In this document: positions 8,553-16,884 of the stretch, piece by piece | How the letters are laid out: each line of letters starts with the position of its first letter | How positions within the stretch are numbered: the first letter of the stretch is position 1 | NCBI RefSeq assembly: GCF_016901605.1 | Contig: NZ_JACJKP010000003.1 | Location: 1 to 43,720 of the forward strand | Direction: 5' to 3' | DNA length: 43,720 nt | Origin: Gemmiger formicilis | Lineage (GTDB): Bacteria; Bacillota; Clostridia; Oscillospirales; Ruminococcaceae | Made by a program: the position numbers and the translations under genes | Notes under the pieces: generated by a model | Told to the model about the DNA's origin: nothing | Database searches by the model: none | What the model saw: the letters and a program-made list of their open reading frames with translations, nothing else

Positions 8553-10400
8553 TTATTTTTTGACGATCTGCCATACAGTCAGCGGTTCGCACAGGCCGCA
8601 TTCCGCCACCGGTTCGGCCTGCAACCCCGCCTGCCCGGCTGCCTGCTGTGCGGTGCCCGCCCCGGCTGCATCCTCAAAGAAATACACCGCAGCGCCTTCT
8701 TCCACCCATTGGGCCAGGGTGTCGGCATCCGTCAGATCGTACAGATTGTCATACACCGATTTGGGCAATTCGCCGGGCGTCACCTGCCAGCCGTAGCTTT
8801 CCCGCTCACACAAACCGGCCAGTTTTTCCTGCACCCGGGTCACGGTGGAAACCAGTTTGGCATCCTCGGGCAGGGTATCCAGTACCGCCAGGGTGGAACG
8901 GGTCTCGGCGGCCTGGTACTGCTGGTCGGCCACAAAGACGCGGGCATTGCCCCAGGCCGTGACCAGCAGCACCGCCAGCACCAGCGGCTTGACGCGCTGC
9001 CGCGGCAGCACCGCCAGGGCCGCCGCCACGCCCAGCCACAGGCAGCCCAGTTCCGGCACCAGGTAGCGCGCCACAAATACCGGCCGCACCAGCGCCGAAG
9101 CCACCAGCCCCACCGCCACGGTCCAGAACGGGCACAGCAGCGCGGCGGCGGTAAACAGTCCGTCGGCACCGCGGGGCCGGGCGGCCAGCCACAGCACCGT
9201 CACCAGCGCCACCGCCACCCACAGGCTGCCCGTTCCGAACAGGAAGGTACCGTAGCCTTTGACGGTTTCCCCGGTGATGGGTTCGATCCAATAAGAGCCC
9301 TTGACGGTGTGCAGCTGTCCCAGCAGCACAAAGAGCCAGGGCAGATAGGCAGCCGCCGTGACCGCTGCCGCCACGCCCCAGTGCAAAAGCCCCCGCCGGT
9401 CGCGGCGGACCAGCTGCCAGACCAGCAGCGCCAGGTAGGCAATCGCCACGGCCACACAGGCGAAATAGTGGGTGTAGGCGGCCAGCAGGCCGAACACCAC
9501 CAGCCCCGCCCAGCCGCGGCGGCGCCCGGCGCGGGCGGTGTACCAGGCAGCCAGCAGACCGCCGGTGACAAAAAACAGTCCCCAGCTGTACATCCGGATC
9601 TCGGTACCATAGTCCAGCAGCTTGGGCATACCGCCCAGGCACAGGCTGAACACCCCGGCCCCCAGGCGGACCGGGCCGTTTTTCCGCCAGCCGATCACCC
9701 CGGCGCCCAGAAGCAGCAGCGCATAGGGCAGCAGCGAAACCAGCTTGGCCAGCGGAATGACCGGCACACCGGGCAGCACCGCCGCAAAGGCCTTGACGAT
9801 CAGGTAATACAGCGGCGGGTGTACATCAGCCGCCGTCAGCGCCACCAGTTCCGTGACGGGATGACGGATCAGCTTGAGGGTGAACACCTCGTCCTGCCAG
9901 ATATAGCCGTTGGCAAAAACAAAATATCCCTGCAGCACCACCAGCACCGCCCCGCAGGCCCACAGCACCGCAAAGAGAGGGCGGCTTTCCAGCACGGCGC
10001 GGCAGCGGGCATCCCCCGCCGTGCCGCTCTGCAGCAGCCAGACCGCCGCCACCAGCGCCGCCGGCAGGGCAGCTGCCGCAGCCGCCACGGCCAGTACCCC
10101 CACCAGCAGGGAGGATTCCAGCCCCAGGCGGGCCGCAATGCCCTCAAATTTCCAGTGCTGTGCAAAAAGCACGCCGCCCCAGGCAGCGGCCAAAGCGCCG
10201 CACACTGCGCCCAGGGGGTCCAGCCGGGCACGCAGCCATCCCCACAGGGCCGGTGCGCGCCCCAGGGCCGCCGCCCCCAGCAGGGCCAGCACTCCGCAGA
10301 GCAGCACCGCTTTTTTGGAGCTGCCCGCAGCCCACAGGGCCAGCAGCACCCCGCCCGAAAGGGCAAAAGGCAGATTTTGAAGGATTCGTTTGCCGTTCAT
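8553..10400 (-). CDS. GT39/ArnT-like membrane glycosyltransferase
   Basis: A 615-residue polytopic membrane protein with a dozen or more hydrophobic segments. The first extracytoplasmic loop carries the GT-C signature: WQDEVFTLK with the acidic DE pair, and DVHPPLYYL a few residues later. These match the PMT/ArnT superfamily, which transfers sugars from a polyprenyl-phosphate donor to an acceptor outside the membrane. The C-terminal part (about 500-615) is soluble and ends near PLTVWQIVKK. The acceptor cannot be inferred; glycosylation of a protein or a wall polymer is possible. It is transcribed alone from a near-consensus promoter. Confidence 0.82.
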   Translation of the reverse strand: MNGKRILQNLPFALSGGVLLALWAAGSSKKAVLLCGVLALLGAAALGRAPALWGWLRARLDPLGAVCGALAAAWGGVLFAQHWKFEGIAARLGLESSLLVGVLAVAAAAAALPAALVAAVWLLQSGTAGDARCRAVLESRPLFAVLWACGAVLVVLQGYFVFANGYIWQDEVFTLKLIRHPVTELVALTAADVHPPLYYLIVKAFAAVLPGVPVIPLAKLVSLLPYALLLLGAGVIGWRKNGPVRLGAGVFSLCLGGMPKLLDYGTEIRMYSWGLFFVTGGLLAAWYTARAGRRRGWAGLVVFGLLAAYTHYFACVAVAIAYLALLVWQLVRRDRRGLLHWGVAAAVTAAAYLPWLFVLLGQLHTVKGSYWIEPITGETVKGYGTFLFGTGSLWVAVALVTVLWLAARPRGADGLFTAAALLCPFWTVAVGLVASALVRPVFVARYLVPELGCLWLGVAAALAVLPRQRVKPLVLAVLLVTAWGNARVFVADQQYQAAETRSTLAVLDTLPEDAKLVSTVTRVQEKLAGLCERESYGWQVTPGELPKSVYDNLYDLTDADTLAQWVEEGAAVYFFEDAAGAGTAQQAAGQAGLQAEPVAECGLCEPLTVWQIVKK

Positions 10401-10437
10401 GGGCGTATAAACTCCTTACGTTTTGTTCAGTACCCCC

Positions 10438-10467
10438 ATTATACGCCCCGGGGGCCGGGGGTGGCAA
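10438..10467 (-). promoter_or_regulatory. Sigma-A type promoter of the membrane glycosyltransferase gene
   Basis: On the minus strand TTGCCA (10462-10467) and a perfect TATAAT (10438-10443) have an 18-bp, almost entirely G/C spacer. The promoter directly follows the terminator of the ktrA gene. Confidence 0.65.
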
Positions 10468-10472
10468 GCCGC

Positions 10473-10500
10473 AAAAAGCCCCGCGCCAAAAAGCGCGGGG
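10473..10500 (-). terminator. Terminator of the ktrB-ktrA operon
   Basis: A perfect 8-bp stem (CCCCGCGC with GCGCGGGG) with a 6-nt loop is followed on the minus strand by TTTTT. It lies 9 bp past the ktrA stop. Confidence 0.85.
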
Positions 10501-10508
10501 CCGTTGGG

Positions 10509-11180
10509 TCAATCCTGCATTTCCTGTTCAAAGCGGTCGATCTTGTCCATCTGACCAATGACGGTGACGGTGTCCCCCGCCGCAAAACGGTAACTGGCGG
10601 TGAACTCCACATCGGTGCGGCCGCCCCGCTCCACGGCGATGATGTTGATGCCGTAGACCCGGCGCACATCCAGTTCCTGGATGCTGCTGCCCACTACGCG
10701 GCCGTCCGCCACGATGCGGCGTACTTCCACACCGTCGGCCAGGGCCACATAGTCCAGCAGGTTGCCGAAAATCAGCCGCCGCCCAATGCGCACAGCCATG
10801 TCGGCTTCGGGGTAAACCACCGTGGCGCCCATCCGTTTGAGCACCTCGCCGTGGACTTCGCTGGTGGCTTTGGCAATGACGTTGGGCACCCCCAGTTTGA
10901 TCACCAGCATGGTGGTCAGGATGCTCATGTCGATCTGCTCACCGATGCACACCGTGACCGTGCCGCAGTTCTGCATGCCGGTCTCCTTGAGGGCAGTCTC
11001 GCTCAGGTTATCCACCACAAAGGCGTAGTCGGTATAGGGGCGCACCTCGCGGACGCGCTCCTCGTTCTTATCAATGGCAATAACTTCCTTGCCGGCTTCC
11101 GAAAGGGTCTTGACCAGCGCCGCGCCGAAGCGGCCCAGGCCGATGACGCCGTACAGCGTCGAAGGATCGTGTTTTTTCAT
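10509..11180 (-). CDS. ktrA: KtrA/TrkA-type potassium uptake regulatory subunit
   Basis: A 223-residue cytoplasmic gating ring subunit of the Ktr potassium channel. The N-terminal RCK_N domain shows the nucleotide-binding motif GLGRFGAAL (about 13-21) and an acidic residue at the end of the second strand (AIDKNE). The C-terminal RCK_C domain (about 140-220) is the region that binds c-di-AMP in characterised KtrA proteins. It follows ktrB by 29 bp on the same strand and ends in a strong terminator, so the pair is a complete two-gene operon. Confidence 0.95.
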   Translation of the reverse strand: MKKHDPSTLYGVIGLGRFGAALVKTLSEAGKEVIAIDKNEERVREVRPYTDYAFVVDNLSETALKETGMQNCGTVTVCIGEQIDMSILTTMLVIKLGVPNVIAKATSEVHGEVLKRMGATVVYPEADMAVRIGRRLIFGNLLDYVALADGVEVRRIVADGRVVGSSIQELDVRRVYGINIIAVERGGRTDVEFTASYRFAAGDTVTVIGQMDKIDRFEQEMQD

Positions 11181-11209
11181 AGTTGCACCTTCCTGAATGG
11201 ATGGAAAAA

Positions 11210-12526
11210 TCAGCCGATGGTAATGGCTTCTTCGGTATAGCGGGCCAGCGGTCCGGGGCGCTCGACCCAGATGGACAGCAGCGTAAAGGCACCTACGCGC
11301 CCGGTGTACATGGTAAGGATCAGCACGAACTTGCTCACATCCCGCAGACCGGGGGTGATGCCGGTGGAAAGACCTACGGTACCGAAGGCCGACACATCCT
11401 CAAACAAAAGCTGCACAAAGGTGGCTTCCGGTTCCAGCACACAGAGCAGGAAGGTACCGGTACAGACCACCGTGACGCCCAGCAGGGCGATGGTGGCCGC
11501 TTTGCCCAGCGCGTTTTCGGGCAGACGGCGGTGGAAGGCCCCGGGCCGCCGTTTGGTGAAGATGCACCAAATCTCCTGCATAAGCACAAAGAAGGTGGTG
11601 GTCTTGATACCGCCGCCGGTAGATCCCGGCGATGCACCGATGAACATGAGAATGATCAGCACAAACAGACCGGCGTCACTCAGGTCCCCTATGGAGATGG
11701 TGGAGAAGCCCGCCGTACGGGCCGAAACACTGTGGAAGAATGCCGCCATCCAGCCCACATGGTCGGTGATCTGCAAAAGCACCGTACCCGAAACCAGCAG
11801 CACCCCGGTGGTGGTAAGCACCACTTTGGTGTGCAGGGTGAACTTGCGGAACCGGAACCGGCATTTGACCACATCCACCATGACCAGAAAGCCGATGCCG
11901 CCGAAGATGATCAGCGCACAGGTGACCAGGTTGAGCCAGAGGTTATCGTGGTACGGGATCAGGTTGCGCAGACCGCCCAGAATGTCAAAACCGGAGTTGT
12001 TGAAAGCCGCCACCGAGTGGAAGATACTGACCCACAGCGCATGCAGCGGCGGAAAATCCTGGATGAACACCGGGAAACTGAGCACCACGCCCCCCAGTTC
12101 AAAGCAAAGGGTAAAGAACAGCACCGCCCGGATCAGGCGGATCATGCCTTCCAGGCTGTCCACATTGAGGGCTTCCCGCACCAGGGTGCGCCCCCGCAGG
12201 CTGATGCGCCGCCCCGCCGCCAGGGCCAGCCCCATGCCGATGGAGGTGACCCCCAGACCGCCGATCTGGATCAGGCCCACCAAAACCGCCTGACCGAAAG
12301 GCGTAAAGGATTCGGCCGAGTCCACCGCGATCAGACCGGTCACGCAGACCGCACTGGTGGAGGTGAACAGGGCATCCACCCAGCTGACGGTGGCGGTGTC
12401 CCGCACCGAAACCGGCAGTTTGAGCAATGCCGCCCCCAGCAGAATGGCCAGGGCAAAGCCCAGGGCAATGATGCGGGCAGGCGGCTGCCGCTTGAGAAAA
12501 TTCAAAAAACGTTTTACAGTATTCAT
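11210..12526 (-). CDS. ktrB: KtrB/TrkH-type potassium channel subunit
   Basis: A 438-residue membrane protein of the Trk/Ktr/HKT family that moves potassium inward, probably with sodium. Four pore-loop repeats can be followed by their selectivity glycines: SAVCVTGL, AAFNNSGFD, ASPGSTGGGIKT and AFGTVGLSTG. The third repeat carries the glycine-rich intramembrane gate region before IKTTT. The ATG at 12526 was selected because GAGG lies 7 nt upstream and the protein then begins with the family's short basic N-terminus. A 175-nt leader with a terminator-like hairpin precedes it, suggesting control by attenuation. Confidence 0.94.
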   Translation of the reverse strand: MNTVKRFLNFLKRQPPARIIALGFALAILLGAALLKLPVSVRDTATVSWVDALFTSTSAVCVTGLIAVDSAESFTPFGQAVLVGLIQIGGLGVTSIGMGLALAAGRRISLRGRTLVREALNVDSLEGMIRLIRAVLFFTLCFELGGVVLSFPVFIQDFPPLHALWVSIFHSVAAFNNSGFDILGGLRNLIPYHDNLWLNLVTCALIIFGGIGFLVMVDVVKCRFRFRKFTLHTKVVLTTTGVLLVSGTVLLQITDHVGWMAAFFHSVSARTAGFSTISIGDLSDAGLFVLIILMFIGASPGSTGGGIKTTTFFVLMQEIWCIFTKRRPGAFHRRLPENALGKAATIALLGVTVVCTGTFLLCVLEPEATFVQLLFEDVSAFGTVGLSTGITPGLRDVSKFVLILTMYTGRVGAFTLLSIWVERPGPLARYTEEAITIG

Positions 12527-12553
12527 TCGGTTCCCTCTGCGGTGAAAAAAGGC

Positions 12554-12703
12554 AAAAAAATACGAGCCTTCCCGTCTGTTTGGAAGTCCCGTCCTGCCCG
12601 GCAGGCCATACCGCTGTGCCCTGCCTTGTAGCCGGATAAATAGAGCCATCCAACGGTGTCGGATACTCTATGACAGACTCCACCACTTATCCTGACTGAT
12701 ATT
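12554..12703 (-). promoter_or_regulatory. Structured leader with terminator-like hairpin before ktrB
   Basis: Between the promoter and ktrB the minus-strand RNA forms a strong hairpin (12640-12645 with 12666-12671, with inner pairing around ATCCGAC/GTTGGAT). A possible closing stem pairs 12687-12692 with 12634-12639. The leader ends in a stem near 12563-12590 followed by seven U (12554-12560). A GTCTGT segment near 12675 could pair with ACAGAC in the terminator loop. This is the layout of a riboswitch or attenuator. It does not match the c-di-AMP (ydaO) consensus as I know it. Confidence 0.5.
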
Positions 12704-12709
12704 GTCCCT

Positions 12710-12738
12710 ACCATAGCACGAAACCCGGCGCTCGTCAA
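12710..12738 (-). promoter_or_regulatory. Sigma-A type promoter of ktrB-ktrA
   Basis: On the minus strand TTGACG (12733-12738) and TATGGT (12710-12715) are 17 bp apart. Transcription would start near 12703, about 175 nt before ktrB. Confidence 0.7.
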
Positions 12739-12858
12739 GAGGGGGCAAATTCCCCCGGACGGCAGCACTTTTGCTGCGCAGCAGCAATTCAGCGCTTTAT
12801 CGTTTGTTTTTGCGCAAAAAGCAGTTTCGGCGGGCAGTGGCGGAATCGGGGCCTTCTC

Positions 12859-12887
12859 TTGCGTGGTATCGTAAAATCGTGTATAAT
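12859..12887 (+). promoter_or_regulatory. Sigma-A type promoter of the surface glycan locus
   Basis: TTGCGT (12859-12864) and a perfect TATAAT (12882-12887) are 17 bp apart, 39 bp upstream of the MBOAT start codon. It diverges from the ktrB promoter. Confidence 0.8.
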
Positions 12888-12926
12888 GAGTTGTTACTTC
12901 TATAAGTATAGTCAGGAGGTGCGCCG

Positions 12927-14411
12927 TTGAGCCTGCAGAGTTTCGGCTTTTTCGGCTTTTTACTGGTGGTGGCTGCGGTGTACCTGCATCTGCCGCAGCG
13001 GTGGCAGAGCCCCTTTTTGCTGGGCGCCAGCTGGGTATTCTATGCGCTGGCCATGCCGTCCATGCTGCCGGTGACCATTGCCATTGCGGTATTTACCTAT
13101 CTTTGCGGCCGGGCCCTGGCCGGCCCCCACAAAACCGCCGTTCTGCGGGTGGGGGTCGTGGGGCTTCTCTTCATCCTTGCCTTTTTCAAGTACAACGGTG
13201 CCTTTGCCGGGTTGGCGGGCTGGCAGGCCGTGGCCATGCCTCTGGGCATCAGCTTTTACAGCTTTGCGGCCATCGCCTACCTGATCGATGCTGCCCGGGG
13301 CGACTGTGAGGTGGAGGCCAACTTCATCCACTGTGCGCTGTTCCTGAATTTTTTCGCCACTGTCACCCAGGGCCCCATCTGCCGGGGCGGCGCGTTTTTG
13401 CCCCAGCTGAAAGAGGAACACCGCTTTGACGCCGCCCGCACCGTGCGGGGCCTGCGGCTGATGGCACTGGGCCTGTTCAAGCTGGTGGCCGTGAGCGACG
13501 TGCTGGGGGTACTGGTGGATGAAGTATTCCCCCACTACCAGACCTACGGCGGCCCCATGCTGATTCTGGGCGCCGTGGCCTATACCTTGCAGCTGTATTT
13601 CAACTTTTCCGGCTATTCCGAGGTTGCCCGGGCCGTGGGCCTGTTCCTGGGGCTGGACCTGCCGGAAAACTTCAAAACGCCTTTCTTTGCCACCAACTTT
13701 TCCGGATTCTGGAGCCGGTGGCATATCAGCTTTTCTTCCTGGTTACAGGATTATCTGTTCATGCCGCTGGCCTGGGCGGATCTGTCCGGCGTGAGCCGGG
13801 GCCGTCTGCAGCGCCTGCCTGCCGAAGTCTGCGTCTTTACGGTATTCTTTGTATCGGGCTTCTGGCACGGCAACACCCTGCCCTTTGTGGTGTGGGGCCT
13901 TTTGCAGGCCTGCTATCGTCTGGGGGAGGAACTGCTCCACCGCCGGTTCGGCAAACCCAAAAAGAAAGCCCCCCTGCGGGTGGTGCGCGCCAAGCGGGCC
14001 GTGGTCTTTGTGCTGTGGACGGTAAGCATGGTGTTCTTCCGGGTGGGTTCCGCCCCCGCAGGTACCCTGACCGTGAACGATGCCTTCGGCTATCTGGCCG
14101 GGTGGTTCCGGGGCTGGAATCCCGCCCGCTTTGCCGGGGAACTGTACAGCGCGGTGTATACCGCCTTCTACGCCAACACCATCATGGTGGCGGCCTACTA
14201 CGCCTTTATGGCAGCGGTGCTGGTACTGGCCTTCTGGCTGGATACCCGCCGGGCTTTCACCTATAAAAACAAGCCTGCCGAGATCGCCCTGGCCGGAGAA
14301 AAACACCGCTGGGTGATCTACTATCTGCTGGTGATCTGCCTGCTGGCGGGTTACATCATGCAGAGCGGCGGCTTCGGCAATGCGGGATTCGGCATGTATG
14401 CGGGATTTTAA
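12927..14411 (+). CDS. MBOAT-family O-acyltransferase (AlgI/DltB/PatA-like)
   Basis: A 494-residue integral membrane protein that should move acyl groups across the membrane for O-acylation of an exported polymer. Key MBOAT features are the NFSGFWSRWHISFSSWLQDY block (around 255) and the catalytic histidine in SGFWHGNTLPF (around 312). About ten or more helices surround them. The start is a TTG at 12927: AGGAGGT lies 6 nt before it, and no ATG is available nearby in frame. The next gene is an SGNH-like protein, the usual partner of AlgI-type enzymes, so the pair probably acetylates a surface glycan. Confidence 0.92.
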   Translation: MSLQSFGFFGFLLVVAAVYLHLPQRWQSPFLLGASWVFYALAMPSMLPVTIAIAVFTYLCGRALAGPHKTAVLRVGVVGLLFILAFFKYNGAFAGLAGWQAVAMPLGISFYSFAAIAYLIDAARGDCEVEANFIHCALFLNFFATVTQGPICRGGAFLPQLKEEHRFDAARTVRGLRLMALGLFKLVAVSDVLGVLVDEVFPHYQTYGGPMLILGAVAYTLQLYFNFSGYSEVARAVGLFLGLDLPENFKTPFFATNFSGFWSRWHISFSSWLQDYLFMPLAWADLSGVSRGRLQRLPAEVCVFTVFFVSGFWHGNTLPFVVWGLLQACYRLGEELLHRRFGKPKKKAPLRVVRAKRAVVFVLWTVSMVFFRVGSAPAGTLTVNDAFGYLAGWFRGWNPARFAGELYSAVYTAFYANTIMVAAYYAFMAAVLVLAFWLDTRRAFTYKNKPAEIALAGEKHRWVIYYLLVICLLAGYIMQSGGFGNAGFGMYAGF

Positions 14412-14430
14412 AACGCTGCTTTGCTGCTTC

Positions 14431-14551
14431 AGAGGGGACAAGTTCCCCGCAGGTGTCTGCATCGTCGGCGCACTGCGCCCGCAGGCGCGTTTCGTAGGCC
14501 AACCGCTGCGCAGCAGCGGCTCTTAGGCCGTAGATGTCCGCCGGTGCAGAC
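14431..14551 (+). repeat. Structured intergenic element, partial copy C
   Basis: Between the MBOAT and SGNH genes lies a 120-bp folded segment. It opens with a GGGGACAAGTTCCCC hairpin. An outer stem GTCTGCA/TGCAGAC (14455-14461 with 14545-14551) then encloses ATCGTCGGC and ATGTCCG, the same loop words found in copies A and B. Two extra hairpins are inserted between these words, one of them a perfect CCGCTGC/GCAGCGG stem. It may be a structured operon-internal leader for the SGNH gene. Confidence 0.5.
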
Positions 14552-14596
14552 GGTTTTGAATAACGCCATTGCCACACCAACAGAAAGGATTGGCCT

Positions 14597-15541
14597 GTGA
14601 AAAATATTCTGAAAAAACTGGCGCTGCTGGCCATTCCGGTACTGGTCTGGCTGGCGGTGTTTGTGGCCTTTGAGCCCAACAACTATTTTGGGCTTAAGGC
14701 ATCTGCCGGTTCCAGCCAGCCGGTGGCGCGGGTGCGCGCCTACCAGCAGTCCCCCGGCACCCACCTGATTTTGGGCGACAGCCGCCTGGCCCACTTTGAT
14801 ATGGACCTGGTGGAGGAAGTAAGCGGCGAAACCTGGCAGAACCTGTCCTTCGGCGGTGCTTCCCTGAAAGAGACCCTGGACCTGGCGGATTACGTACTGG
14901 ACAGCGGCAACCCCGTGGATAGCCTGCTCATCGGGCTGTCCTTCTACACCCTCAACGAAGGGTACAACACCGACCGGTTTGCCCAGCTGGAGGAAACGCT
15001 GAACAATCCCCTTGCCTACTGCCTGAATCTGGAATACAACGTCAACGCCCTGACCGTGCTGATGGACACCATCCGCGGCACGCCGGACACCATTGAATCC
15101 GGCGACTGGGTGGAGAGCGATTATCTGGCCGACGACGGCACCGTGCTGCCGCTGCACCGCAAACTGTACGATTACCCGGCCACCATCACCCCCAAATGCC
15201 GCAACTGGGCCCTGAACACCGAGCAGTTGGAACGGCTGCACCAACTGGGGCAGACCTGCGCGGCCCGGGGTGTGGAGCTGATCGTGGTGCTGCCGCCCAT
15301 GGCGGACAACGTGCGCACCGAAGTGTGCGACGTGTTCGGCATCACCGAGGCTATGGAGAACCAGGTGCTGCCCACCCTGCGCACCTGGAGTGAGGAAGGG
15401 GCCTTTACCCTGCTGGACTACGAGTGGGGCGGCAGCTGCATTACCGACGACGACACCCAATTTTACGACGGGTTCCATCTGGACGAACGCTACGGCCTGC
15501 CCGACTGGACGGCCCAGCTGTTCAGCGACCTGAAGGCCTGA
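14597..15541 (+). CDS. SGNH-like cell-surface protein, probable partner of the MBOAT enzyme
   Basis: A 314-residue protein with one N-terminal membrane anchor (about 5-28) and an extracytoplasmic domain. LILGDSRL (about 57-64) matches block I of SGNH hydrolases, with the serine in GDS, and DGFHLDERYG near the C-terminus supplies the DxxH pair. This arrangement is seen in AlgJ/AlgX/DltD-type proteins that work with MBOAT proteins to place acyl groups on exported polymers. The start is a GTG with AGAAAGGA a few bases upstream. It follows the MBOAT gene after the structured element C. Confidence 0.78.
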   Translation: MKNILKKLALLAIPVLVWLAVFVAFEPNNYFGLKASAGSSQPVARVRAYQQSPGTHLILGDSRLAHFDMDLVEEVSGETWQNLSFGGASLKETLDLADYVLDSGNPVDSLLIGLSFYTLNEGYNTDRFAQLEETLNNPLAYCLNLEYNVNALTVLMDTIRGTPDTIESGDWVESDYLADDGTVLPLHRKLYDYPATITPKCRNWALNTEQLERLHQLGQTCAARGVELIVVLPPMADNVRTEVCDVFGITEAMENQVLPTLRTWSEEGAFTLLDYEWGGSCITDDDTQFYDGFHLDERYGLPDWTAQLFSDLKA

Positions 15542-15557
15542 GAGCAAGGAGAAGCTT

Positions 15558-16871
15558 GTGGCACTGGATTTTTTGATTTTGTATGAGCACACGGTGCGCG
15601 AATACGAGAGCGACCTGCTGCTCAAATTAGAGCTGGAACGCCGGGGCTACTCGGTGGAGATCCGCCAGCTGCTGGACCCCAAATACCTGCGCCTGTTCCG
15701 CCGGGACAAACCGGAGGTACTGGTGGCCAGCTGCATGTATGACAACGAGGCCATCAACAGCCATGTGTACAACAACATCGGCCGCTGCAACAAGATCGTG
15801 AACCTGCACTGGGAGCAGATGCTTTCCGACACACAGGAGGAAGGCGACTGGTTCAACATGAACGGCAACGCCAAAAAGTGCGTGCAGACCTGCTGGGGCA
15901 AGCGCACCGCCTTGCGGCTGCAGGCCCACGGCATGGAGGCCAAGAACACCCCCGTCACCGGCGCCGTGATGATGGACTTTCTGCGCCCGGAATTTACCGG
16001 TTATTTCCTGGACAAACAGGCCCTGTGTGAGAAATTCGGCCTGGACCCCGCCAAAAAGCTGCACCTGTACATTTCCAGCTTTGGCTATGCCAGCATGAAC
16101 GATGACGAGGTGGCCGAACTTTCCAGAATGGCGGGTACCGACTTTACCGGTTTTGCCCGTACCAACCGGGTTTCCATGACCCAGACGCTGGACTGGTTTG
16201 ACCGTTACCTGGCCGAACACCCCGAGGTGGAACTGGTCTACCGCCGCCACCCCAGCGAGTGGAACAGCCCCGCCCTGGAAGAACTGGCCCGCAAACGGCC
16301 CAACTTCCACGTGATTTTTGCCGATTCGGTCAAACAGTGGATCGTGGCGGCGGATTCCATCTCCATCTGGATGAGCACCGCCATTGCTGAAGTATACATG
16401 GCCGGCAAAAGCTGCCACATCCTGCGCCCCGTGCCCATTGAGCACGAGTACGACCCCGTCATCTACAAGGGCGCCCGCTATGTGACCACCTACGAGGAAT
16501 TTACCGCCGCCATGGCCGAGAATGACCCGCCCTTCCCCATTGAGCGGGAGGTCATCGAGGGGTACTTTGACCCCTCCCCCATCCCCGCTTACCGCCGGAT
16601 GGCCGACCTGCTGGAGGATGTGTACAAAAACCCGCCCCGGGACGAACCCATGGGAGAAGGCTTCAAGCCCCATTTCAATCTGCTGAAATTCTGCGCCCTG
16701 GCCGGGGTACACTTTTTGTACCGCCGGGGCTGGGAACCCCGCCGGGTGTTTGGTTTCTGCCCGCCGCTGGCCAATTTTGCCCAGCGCATCTACGGCTATG
16801 TGGACAAGGCCCATGTGACCCCCGAACAGGTGGCCGCCATGACCGACCGCATCCGGCCTTATGTCCGCTAA
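15558..16871 (+). CDS. Surface carbohydrate biosynthesis protein, GT-B-like
   Basis: A 437-residue soluble protein resembling the clostridial 'surface carbohydrate biosynthesis protein' group, which has a two-domain GT-B-like shape. The N-terminal half contains LEAR-type alternation (LELERRGYSVEIRQLL) and the C-terminal half a basic YRRHPSEW motif followed by a WMSTAIAEVYMAGK segment, similar to the donor-binding region of polysialyl or CDP-glycerol type transferases. The sugar or polyol transferred is unknown. It starts with a GTG preceded by AAGGAG, 16 bp after the SGNH gene, and the next start is only 13 bp beyond its stop, so all are in one operon. Confidence 0.7.
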   Translation: MALDFLILYEHTVREYESDLLLKLELERRGYSVEIRQLLDPKYLRLFRRDKPEVLVASCMYDNEAINSHVYNNIGRCNKIVNLHWEQMLSDTQEEGDWFNMNGNAKKCVQTCWGKRTALRLQAHGMEAKNTPVTGAVMMDFLRPEFTGYFLDKQALCEKFGLDPAKKLHLYISSFGYASMNDDEVAELSRMAGTDFTGFARTNRVSMTQTLDWFDRYLAEHPEVELVYRRHPSEWNSPALEELARKRPNFHVIFADSVKQWIVAADSISIWMSTAIAEVYMAGKSCHILRPVPIEHEYDPVIYKGARYVTTYEEFTAAMAENDPPFPIEREVIEGYFDPSPIPAYRRMADLLEDVYKNPPRDEPMGEGFKPHFNLLKFCALAGVHFLYRRGWEPRRVFGFCPPLANFAQRIYGYVDKAHVTPEQVAAMTDRIRPYVR

Positions 16872-16884
16872 AGGAGGCGCCTGT

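Noticed and set aside
8481-11240. A 919-codon open frame on the plus strand
   Set aside because: It is antisense to the membrane glycosyltransferase and ktrA, has low-complexity His/Gln/Arg composition and no ribosome site.
12554-12703. c-di-AMP (ydaO) riboswitch call for the ktrB leader
   Set aside because: The conserved G-rich and GGUGAAU-type words of that class could not be found.
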